A stretch of DNA of 64,000 nt from Gymnothorax reevesii (Eukaryota > Chordata > Actinopteri > Anguilliformes > Muraenidae): contig CM056577.1 of NCBI GenBank assembly GCA_029721435.1, positions 31,526,719 through 31,590,718 on the forward strand. The letters run 5' to 3'. The position numbers and the translations under genes are program-made. This document shows positions 56,091-64,000 of this stretch, one piece after another (the stretch's first letter is position 1; every line of letters begins with the position of its first letter). The notes below the pieces were generated by a model. It had not been told where the DNA came from, did not search any database, and saw nothing but the letters and a program-made list of their open reading frames with translations.

Positions 56091-57722
56091 AGTGATGATT
56101 CTAGGACGCGTAATTTGCTGGATCCCGCAGGTTTGACAGACTTGGCACTAAACAAAGATTTCAGTGCGCCAGCAACTACGCGTGACACAAGATTTGGCGC
56201 GAATCCTTTGTCCTAGTGCGTAGATTAATATGAAAACATTGTTTATAACAAACTTCCGTGCATATATGAGACTCATTCACGCACAGAATCTTTATTGTAC
56301 CACCAATGCTCTTGATGTAATATTGGTTCTTCTCAAGCTGTGTTTTACCTAGCAGCACACAATTGATGGTTTACGCTGTTGCCTCTGATTTTCTGCTCAG
56401 CCCAAGTGGCTGCAGCCTGTATATGACTGTGGCTGGATGCATGTTTCTGTAACCCCTTGTCACGCTCTAGTGCTGCTTTTCAGTTGGTAAAATCACGCGA
56501 GGTAAAAACAGCATCCCTCTCACTGGCAGTAACATATGTCCTGCAGGAAACGCAAAAGCATGGATACCGCTGAAATGAGTACTCCAGCCACGGTCGTGTA
56601 CAATAAAGGCTGGATTGAATGAACGCCATCAAGCACCGAATGCTCGTTTTGGGTTACTAGCTAATATTGGCTGGGATGGAGCATCGCCATTCAAGTCGCT
56701 AACCGCGTGAGGTGGGGCTGAGGCAGCGGAGAGAGGGAACTGGTTTGGGGCAGTGCTTGTGGAGGGCATTGGAGCCGGAGCCATAGCTTCTGGTGTGCAA
56801 GCTACGGCATCGCTTGAGGTTGAAGCAGCACAAGGCTTGCCAATAGGTTTTAAAAAATGATACATGGCTCAGAACTCCTTTGAATGAATAAAACGAAATG
56901 TTGGTAAAATTGTGCATCTCTGCGCGCTGCTCAGTGTACATGTATGGAGAGAATGGCTTGGCTTCACTGCCTGGTGAAGTATCTGTACTTACAACTTTAG
57001 CTGTGGGACTTCAGTTTGGAGGCAGGCTTTAAGCTATGCCCCAAATCAGGCGTTAGGAACAAAATTTTATGTGCTATTTTGCCATTGACTGTTTATTTGT
57101 TGTTTTTTTTTGTTAACTTTTGACTGGGTCGGAAAGATTCATGTTTAGGGGGGCTGAGCCCAGCTCTGCCCCTCCCTACTGCCGGCCGCCGCCTAATGTT
57201 GAACTTGGAAATCATAACAAATTATCTTCATGATTCTGTGCCTCTGCCCACAAGTTGCAAGTATTTCATTTTATTTGCTCAGGTCAAAATTTCTCACTTC
57301 ATGTGATTTGCTAGTCTTGCAAAACCACTGGTCCTGATATTATTGTAGTACAGATTAAGCTGCTGTCAGAGGAGTGAAAGACTAAGAACATAGGTGTTCT
57401 GAGACAGATATGGGATCAGGACAGTACTGAAAATATGATTAATTTTGTATAATTGTTATGATTGGCACAGACTGTGAAGGTTTTCTATTAAAATTTTAAA
57501 CTCAAACTGTCATTATTGTCTTAGATTTGTCAATAAGGTATAAAAACTGAATGTGTGTACATATAAATAAGTGAGCCAGTCAAGGCTCTGTTTAAAAACT
57601 TGACATAAATGGCATTTTACCAGGTACACCCAGTCCGCCACCTTTTTTTCCCCATTGGCCCACTTTATTAAGTCTGGGGGGGGAGTTGGCCCCATTTTTT
57701 AAAATTTTCTAGAATCATCACT
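56091..57722 (-). mobile_element. hAT-type element inside the long-TIR element
   Basis: The ends AGTGATGATTCTAGGACGCG and (inverted) AGTGATGATTCTAGAAAATT are TIRs. No clean 8-bp duplication remains. It splits the right arm of the 52971-57907 element, so it is younger than that. A transposase N-terminal fragment is on the minus strand. Confidence 0.7.
56629..56865 (-). pseudogene. hAT transposase N-terminal fragment
   Basis: It reads MYHFLKPIGKPCAASTSS, a Pro/Ala/Ser-rich linker, and then PSQPILASNPKRAFGA. The QP-ILxxxPKxxFG block is what precedes the TTF-type zinc finger in many animal hAT transposases. The frame stops right after it. Confidence 0.5.
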
Positions 57723-58287
57723 CTATACTTTGAGGCCTTGCCCCATAAAAATCTTGAAATCACTCAATAGGTCACAGTTCACTTCCTGTATGCAAATTTC
57801 ACATTTCAAGTCTATTTCCTGGACAGTCCCACAAGTAGGTACATAAAACCAGAAGATGGTTTAAACTGGGCTGTGGGCAAATTTTTCTATACCCTGCAAA
57901 CTTCCTGAAAACTGAAAACATGGTTTTATTGCAAAAATAAAGTGTTACCTAACTTTTTACTGGTGCTGTAGGTTGGATGAGGTTCGCTTCACATAAATGA
58001 TGAGTAAATTAATTGCTGTAATGATGAAGCATAGATTACGTGTAAATTTGGACACTGTACAGTGTAGATTGTAAAGAGGCAAGCAACAAGCAAGCTGTTT
58101 TTGCTTATGCTGATGTTGTAGTCTTGAGGCATGATCATTGCATTAACACAGGCATCTTGATGTTGTATTCATTGATTAAACCCATTTGAACTGTAGGGAG
58201 GTTGTGTATTTATGTGTATTATGAACACATTCAGAAATGTACAATGAAGACCAACGTCATGTCTGAAGCCTTTGTGCTGTCCTGCAG

Positions 58288-58408
58288 CAGATCGACTCCA
58301 CGAGAGGTAAACCAGCATGTGATGGAGATCAGATTTGCTGCTCTTGAGGAAGATGTGCGCAGATTTAAACAGGAGATTCAGGACATGAAAGGGGAACGTG
58401 AGCAACAG
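58288..58408 (+). CDS. Coiled-coil gene exon H
   Basis: 121 nt after CTGTCCTGCAG: STPREVNQHVMEIRFAALEE and VRRFKQEIQDMKGEREQQ, a strong coiled coil. Donor GTGAGA, phase 0. Confidence 0.7.
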
Positions 58409-59096
58409 GTGAGAAGATTTCATTCTGTCCCAAAAAATGTATGCTTCTCTGTCTACCCATCAGCTTGCTAAGTCTTGTCAGGAAAGTTAATATGTTTGGT
58501 TCTGAATTAAACTAGCTGTTTTCGATCCCTGAGCATGCTCAGAACTTTGATAGTTTGACGCTCATAGCTGCTGGCCGCTTATAAGCATTTTTATGGCGAT
58601 TTTGTGTTGAAATGAACGGCAAGTCTTCCAAACTGGAAACATGCAGCCTACATGATAGATGAATTGGAAGCTGTTTCCAAATATTGAGTCAAAGAAGCAG
58701 ATAAACACAGATCTCCGCTATAGCCTTTCACTTAATGCACAAAATTTTGTGAGCACTTCTCGCTTCACTTAAATAGCATCAACAGACAATTAGCCGAATT
58801 ACTAGCTATCGTTCCCTACATGGCTATTGCGGCTCTGCTACATGGTTAGCTGCACAGATATCCACAAAAAACTTTCGGTTCACGTGCAGCTTTGTTCGCA
58901 AAGTAAGTAGGCCAGCGAGCTAAACTTTTTCTTTCTCAAAGAAGACTATGAAGACCATCGGCACAAACAACCAATCAGTGAGTTAATGGCTGCTAAAATT
59001 CTATTACAATAATTTGGACTCATATCCTTGCCTAATTGCCTGCTTCAGTTTTTCCTGATGCCGAGAAAAGAGGTGAAATTTAGCTGAAATTTTCAG

Positions 59097-59184
59097 ATCC
59101 CCGTGGAGAGTGCGGACCAGCTGGGGCGATGTCAGTGCAAGTCTGCGCTGGTCACTGGGAGGATTAAGGCCAATCAACAGAAAG
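59097..59184 (+). CDS. Coiled-coil gene exon I
   Basis: 88 nt after AATTTTCAG: IPVESADQLGRCQCKSALVT and GRIKANQQK. Donor GTAAGT. A CQCKS motif interrupts the coil. Confidence 0.65.
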
Positions 59185-59266
59185 GTAAGTAGCACAGAGT
59201 TTATTCTTTTCAGACGCTGGTTCGTTTCTCCTGCTTCTGTCTGAGATGTGACCCTCTGTCCCACAG

Positions 59267-59402
59267 AGAAGATCAGAGCTCAGGAGGACTGTGAGGCCCC
59301 GAGAAAAGGGAAAGTCATGTTGGAGCGTCAGGCTAAATGTCTCCAGGAAGAAATGGGCAAAATGAGCAAGAAGTGTCTGGAGAAGGAGTAGGATCTCCTT
59401 TG
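59267..59402 (+). CDS. Coiled-coil gene exon J, with an in-frame TAG
   Basis: 136 nt after CCCACAG: EKIRAQEDCEAPRKGKVMLE, then QAKCLQEEMGKMSKKCLEKE. A TAG follows at 59389-59391, but the same frame continues (DLL) to a good GTACGT donor whose phase fits the next exon. Either this is the true end, or a premature stop late in the gene. A single C to T change from CAG would explain it. Confidence 0.6.
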
Positions 59403-59649
59403 GTACGTAACCTGCTATAGACTGGCTGGGGCAATGGGGGCTTTTACAACTGGGAATGTTCTGTTGAGGAACGTAATTTATTTGTCAGCAGATCACATTG
59501 ACATCTCCATTGAGATTATCGTTGTTTGGTGAAGGGGAGACGAATATACTGTGTACATCAGAAATGAGCAGAATTAAGGCTTCAGGAGAGGATTGGAGAT
59601 GTGAGTTAGGGCTGTGCTGCCTGAAGCCTGCGGTCTCTCTGTGTCACAG

Positions 59650-59742
59650 GAAAGATGTTCAAGTCAACTTTGAACGTCACGAAAAAGAGCTTAAAGTTCA
59701 GGAGGTCTTCAAGCTTCAGAAAGGGATACTAGCCATCAAGAA
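59650..59742 (+). CDS. Coiled-coil gene exon K (beyond the TAG)
   Basis: 93 nt after GTGTCACAG: KDVQVNFERHEKELKVQEVF and KLQKGILAIK, clearly of the same coiled-coil character, donor GTAACA. It is open and phase-matched, which argues that the TAG upstream is a recent loss, a polymorphism or a sequence error. Confidence 0.55.
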
Positions 59743-60185
59743 GTAACATCAGAAAGCAGACATAAAAACATAAAATTTATGTTGTCACTCATTGTTTAAG
59801 GCGCTTTTGATCCTATGTTGCACAGTGATTACTGAGGTAACCAATCCCACCCACCACCCTGAATGAGCAAAGATTTATGTTACTAAGAGTTAAGAAGCTT
59901 CCAATTTGATTTATTAAATTGACCAAAAATACAGTTTGATAGTATTTGAAATGGCTTAAAACCTCCAGGGCAACAAATTGACGCAATATCTTTGAGTAAA
60001 TCTTAACAATTCGCTTTTTTCAGTGAAGTTCAGCCTGTTTCTTCTCTTGGCACCGGAGTCCAACAAAGTTCGATTCTTATATCTGGATATTTCTGGGAAT
60101 TTATGTTTATATGAATAAAGATAGTTGCCTTGGTTCATCCAAAGTAATACATTACCAGTCAAAAGTTTTGGGCTCCCACATTTTT

Positions 60186-60600
60186 ATGCCCCCGTAAACG
60201 AAGTTTTGGGGGCAAATAGTTTTTCACCTGTCCGTCTGTCTGTCCGCACTTGGCCATGGCTATAACTTTTGATCGGCTCATGATAGGACTTTGATACTTG
60301 CCATATGCATTGCTTCTGAGGAGGCATTTCAGATGGGGTCATGACTTTTGACCTACTGACCTTGAAGCATGACGTTTGGTGACAAAAACTTTAACATGGG
60401 CCATACTTTTCATTAGCTTGTAATAGGCATTTGATACCTGGCATATGTATTCCTTAGGATAAGGCCTTTCTGATGAGGTAACGAATGTTCACCTTGTGAC
60501 CTTGACCTTTAACCTTTGATTGACTCATGATAGGCCTTTAATGGTTAGCATGTGCATTTTATGTACGGGGGCATCAGTGTTTCACAAACACATCTTGTTC
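60186..60600 (+). repeat. GTCY-tract repeat, copy B
   Basis: It starts TGCCCCCGTAAACGAAGTTT with GGGGGCA closing a hairpin, then TGTCCGTCTGTCTGTCCG. It ends TACGGGGGCAT plus CACTGTTTCACAAACACATC. It matches copy A (48960-49378) along its length. Confidence 0.7.
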
Positions 60601-61096
60601 AATTTATCTTGAATAAAGAAATGTGCTCCTTTCATTTTACAAAAAACCAAAAGTCATTAAGACTCACTATTTTTTAAATGTCTATGTCACATTTTTCCAA
60701 ACTAAGAGGACTAATAAATGCGAAACATTAACATTTTTTTTCTATAGTTACCATAGCTATGGTTTTTATTCATCTGTTGGAAAACGGAAGAATTTGCATA
60801 TTTATTTAGCCAGAAATTACTTTTCTCATAAAATAGAAGTTCATGACACTACTCTGCAAAGGGAGAACAAAAATGTAAACACTTTACTGTTATTGTGGGT
60901 TTGCAGAGGTTATTTCTTGCAGTCATTAAAATCAGTGTACTGCAGCATGAGTAAAGTGTGTCCTAGCAATTGACTGGTTCACTATATTGATTATGTTGTG
61001 TAGGTCCTCTGTGTGTACTATAGTACATCAGGTTGGTTGAATTCTTTTTTGCTGTTTTATCAGTTATTTTACTAATTTACACATCTTTCTCCACAG

Positions 61097-61129
61097 ATTC
61101 CATCTCCTGAAAGGTCACAAGATTAAAAG
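61097..61129 (+). CDS. Coiled-coil gene exon L (tentative)
   Basis: 33 nt after TTCTCCACAG: FHLLKGHKIK, followed by GTACGA. The phase matches exon K. It is too short to be certain. No terminal exon was found to its right. Confidence 0.4.
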
Positions 61130-61188
61130 GTACGAAATCTGGGCTATAGTTCCAATCAGAATGCTCTTATTTTTTTTTTTTCCTTTCA

Positions 61189-61560
61189 GCCCTGTATTGT
61201 CGTCAAGCAAGGCATCTGTCTGTCTGTCTGTCTGTCTGTCAACAATTTTGTATTCCGCGCAATAACTCCAAAACGACTTCACCGATCACTTTCGTTTTCG
61301 GTGTGCATGTTGGGGGTGTGGAACTTCAGAAGCCTATCAATTTTGGTCGCGCTCCGATATTCAATATGGCTGCCACAGCCGCCATCTTGAAATCTCATTC
61401 CGCGCAAAACCGTAACTCCAAAACGACTTCACCGATCACGCAGACATAAGTCCAGTCATGTCACAGTATGGATACTTGCAGCTGGTTCATCATCACGTTC
61501 AAGTTAATTTTCGAACTGCGGATTTTTATACCCCTGACCCGGTATCTAGTATATATATCA
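61189..61560 (+). repeat. (GTCT)n repeat with AAAACGACTTCACC body
   Basis: About six GTCT units (61210-61239), then a body in which TCCGCGCAATAACTCCAAAAC and ACTTCACCGATCAC occur twice. It looks like another member of the GTCY group, without a clear starting hairpin. Confidence 0.45.
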
Positions 61561-61699
61561 AAGAATTTGATCCGTCCACACCAGTTTGCAAACTGAGCAA
61601 AGTAAATGGGGAGGGGGTGAAAACAATCGTCGAGAAGAGGAGGATGATTTTAAAGATCTTAACTTTCCTTAGTTCAGCACGCAATTTGCCCTGAATATG

Positions 61700-62240
61700 T
61701 TTGCTTGATTATTACATTTGGCCATTGTGTGCGAATCTTGTTCAATTATTAAATTATAAATGTAAAGAATTGCAGCACAGATTGCCTGAACGTGCTTGCC
61801 CACTCTTCAGTGCATTTGTCCATTGCTTGCAATTCAAAAATTATTTCTCTCACATTCACGTTTGATGCGCTTCACACAGTGTTTTCTACTCTGCGTATAT
61901 TTGTAGATGCTTAAAAACGGGGCCAGCTAAACATGATTTTATTTTTAAGAAATCTCTTTGAATAATACGTTAGTTTTCCAAGAAGTGGAATTCAGAGGTC
62001 TGCTATTTATTCAGATTACTGACATTATTTCAATCTAACACGGTAGCCTGGTTCGGTTAGTCTGCTACTCATTATCTCTTCTAAATCATTGTTGGCTAGA
62101 TTTTGATTTTGATTGGTCAGTTGGCTGAATAAATGGCTTGATTACAAGTTAGGCAAAGTACACGGGAATTGATTTAAGGTGAGCTAATTATGCCAAGGTG
62201 ACAGCAGCTGTCCAGCCTTGCTGGTAATTAGCAGACTTCA
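61700..62240 (+). repeat. Diverged copy of the centre of the 46.5-48.0 kb element
   Basis: The blocks TCACGTTTGATGCGCTTC..., ATTATTTCAATCTAACACGG and AAGTACACGGGAATTGATTT match 46920-47230 in order. No termini recognised. Confidence 0.55.
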
Positions 62241-62651
62241 AATCGCACTTTCTTTCTGGAAGCATTTCAAATGGCCTCTGACGTTCGTTCACCTCTAAAT
62301 TAAAGTAGAATTAGTCAGACTCAGAGTAAACCGGTTGCTTCCAGAGGGGGGAAGCATAGCGGCTATTAGCTGCCGTAGTTGCTGCAGGCGTCAGCCGAAG
62401 ATGATGCTTCACGTGCACAATTCAGCCAAAAGAGTCTAGCTGCAAACGCTGGAGCTCTACTACTTCTCTAATTCAGCGCCGTCAAAAGGGCTCACAGTCC
62501 ATTGGGGCCCACAAAACCCACAGTAGACGCCACGACAAAATTATTTTGCATAGATTTACCGAATATTAATACTAATGCATCAGAGTTTAAACAAAGCCAT
62601 TAAGGCATGCAGTATTGATGAAATACATTTCAGTAACCCCCTTCTTTAAAA

Positions 62652-62881
62652 ATGGTTCAATCCATGCTTCATGCTCTTATTGGAAAATTGCTTGTGCGTT
62701 TTTGCTGGCGACTGGCGAGGTTGCGAACTAAGGCAGCAAACAGGGATCACCGTCCTTGCGAATATGATGTCCAAGAGCAAACAAACAAACGCACTCAAAT
62801 CTGGACGCCAGAAAAGACTAGAGAGAGGACAGGAGCAATGCAGGGGTCCAGATCATTACAAAATTCTTTTCAAAGAGAAGT
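62652..62881 (+). pseudogene. hAT-A-family transposase exon 1, copy 2
   Basis: Aligns with 20576-20787. The reading frames MVQSMLHALIGK and SGRQKRLERGQE are on different frames, so it is broken. The donor region reads GAGAA/GTGAGA. Confidence 0.5.
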
Positions 62882-63534
62882 GAGAGCATTAAACTAGCTT
62901 GCTATGTTAGCTGTTCAGGCTGGCTGTTCAGCTGCTAACGTTACGTTAAAGGAACATTTAGTCAGCTGAGTAAATAATCGCCTGACAAAAATGACATTAC
63001 TCAGTTATTAACGGTATCATCTACAGAAAAGATCGGTAAGGTTATCATTCGCCAGCCAACATAATATGCCGTCAAAAAATTTGGTAGCAGCAGCCTAGGA
63101 CACGTTCCTCAGTTCTTATGAGTGGTTCCTGCATACTCAGCTCTCTCTAGCTGTAATTGACTGTACACGCTCGGTTTGGCTAGCGAACTACATGTAGTCA
63201 GTGCGGTAACCTTAGGTGTAACTTAAATAATCGCTTGTCAAGGCTGACATTACTTTTACCTTAATTGTTTACTAACACTAAACCGCTACTTTAGCCTGTT
63301 TGCATAAGTCTTGCTCACGCGGGGGGTAATTTTACAGAGCTTGCCCTCCTCCTAATAATAGCAAAATGAAGCTGGGTGCTTAGAGCTATGGTGCTGGGAA
63401 GCCCATTTAGATTCTGTTTATTCCAAGACTCGGTTGGTTAGTTCCTCATCAGTTGTTCCATGGAACATAACCATAAATGTTTACGAAAGTAATATGAAAT
63501 AGAACAATTAAACCTTTATGCACTGCTACTTCAG

Positions 63535-63612
63535 AATCAGCTGTAGTCACTTCATCTGAACCTGACCCAGCAATAGATCCTCACCACCAGCAGTCTGAAT
63601 ATCTTTTTGATG
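63535..63612 (+). pseudogene. hAT-A-family transposase exon 2, copy 2
   Basis: 78 nt between a TTCAG acceptor and a GTGAGT donor, reading SSEPDPAIDPHHQQSE. Same length and phase as 577-654 on the minus strand. Confidence 0.5.
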
Positions 63613-64000
63613 GTGAGTAAATTAGTGAATAAGATAACTAATAATTCATAATTCACATGATGACACTCTCTTTGTTGAGTGGTTAATTTTAAAAAAGGAA
63701 AAAGTGGGTGTATTGCATTAGGCACTGTCAAGAACACTGAGAAACAGAAAAATAATGAATAACATCGTGATATATTGTCGTTAAAGAGTGGCAATGAAAA
63801 GTTGGGGGCAGGGGCCCACACAGATATTCTGTTAGGGGCCCCAGAATTCCAAGCAACTGCCCTGCGCACATTCAGTGAAGAAGATGGTTAGCTCTCAAAC
63901 ATGGCAAAAGCTGTGGAAATAACTGAGCATGATGACTGTATGGGGTGAGATGGATTGGATTTTTTTCCCAAGTTATATTAGTATCATCAGTGTCACATGT

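Larger units (their letters stand above)
52971..57907. mobile_element. Long-TIR element (about 500-bp arms), 4.9 kb
   Basis: The left arm, about 52971-53460, is inverted and repeated on the right in two blocks, 55785-56090 and 57723-57907, which were separated by a later element (56091-57722). Between the arms lie a hAT MITE, two hairpin plus GTCC repeats, and a THAP-like start (53945). No transposase was identified, so the superfamily is open; a THAP start would fit P-type or Kolobok-type elements. Confidence 0.65.
45564..61129 (+). other. Host gene: unidentified coiled-coil protein, 12 exons visible
   Basis: Twelve exons with AG/GT borders join in a single frame: 45564-45784, 45924-45996, 48608-48643, 48767-48834, 49455-49485, 50778-50841, 50922-51048, 58288-58408, 59097-59184, 59267-59402, 59650-59742 and 61097-61129. 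Every junction keeps its phase (2,0,0,2,0,1,2,0,1,2,2). They total 1091 nt, about 363 codons, rich in E, K, Q and L heptads, so a long coiled coil. I do not recognise the family. An in-frame TAG in exon J would stop the protein after 317 residues. The gene may continue past 61129. Introns hold most of the transposons of this region. Confidence 0.7.
62640..64000 (+). mobile_element. Second hAT-A-family copy, running off the right edge
   Basis: From about 62640 the sequence matches the hAT-A 5' segment (20566-20790, inverted) and then, without interruption, hAT-A at 560-1290 (inverted). The CAGTGGCGTAGCC terminus itself was not found. It provides an uninterrupted version of the intron in which hAT-A carries the LINE. 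Confidence 0.7.

Noticed and set aside
1..64000. CRISPR arrays, bacterial operons, rRNA or tRNA genes
   Set aside because: The repeats are eukaryotic transposons and satellites; no tRNA cloverleaf or rRNA segment was recognised, although a full tRNA scan was not possible by eye.

Overview
This is eukaryotic nuclear DNA and almost certainly comes from a ray-finned (teleost) fish. The window is dominated by transposable elements of the mix usual in fish: hAT, Tc1/mariner, Harbinger-like and DIRS-type elements, a CR1/Rex1-type LINE, and a Gmr1-like Ty3/gypsy element whose integrase lies before its reverse transcriptase. There are no prokaryotic signals. The only convincing host gene is one multi-exon coiled-coil gene on the + strand (45.5-61.1 kb). 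Species cannot be determined from the sequence alone.

Layout. (1) 1-20.86 kb is a five-level transposon nest. hAT-A (minus strand, 5' end at 20859, running off the left edge) was entered in its first intron by a CR1/Rex1-like LINE (1304-20558, 7-8 bp target duplication). The LINE reverse transcriptase was split by hAT-B (2317-18962, perfect 8 bp duplication). hAT-B received a Gmr1-like retrotransposon (LTRs 3369-3858 and 14990-15489, 4 bp duplication). The Gmr1 integrase was split by a gag-only LTR element (6193-10849, LTRs differing at one base seen), and its RNase H end by hAT-D (13356-14811). hAT-B also carries a 1.9 kb dispersed repeat (16.9-18.8 kb). (2) 20.9-34.3 kb holds nested TIR elements, foldback MITEs, an old Tc1 remnant, a Tc1 element one stop codon from an open transposase (25973-27565), a Harbinger-like element with a Myb/SANT-like segment (27596-29061), and several repeats built from a GC hairpin plus a GTCY-type tetranucleotide tract. 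(3) 34373-35439 is a 1.07 kb element with near-identical TIRs of about 75 bp and a 9-12 bp target duplication. It carries a RecQ-type helicase fragment and a small Cys-motif ORF, both reading inward. (4) 36.8-45.2 kb holds three more Tc1-like copies, a DIRS-type tyrosine recombinase remnant and a foldback. (5) 45.5-61.1 kb is the coiled-coil gene: twelve exons, all with matching splice phases, and introns full of palindromic hAT elements, a perfect 300 bp tandem duplication and a 4.9 kb long-TIR element. (6) 61.2-64 kb ends in a second hAT-A-family copy on the + strand, which serves as a paralogous empty site for the LINE insertion.

Most reading frames here are transposon proteins, nearly all broken by stops or frameshifts. 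The host gene is open across all its splice junctions except for one in-frame TAG in exon J (59389-59391). The most unusual items are the RecQ-carrying TIR element, the gag-only LTR element and the family of hairpin plus GTCY repeats.
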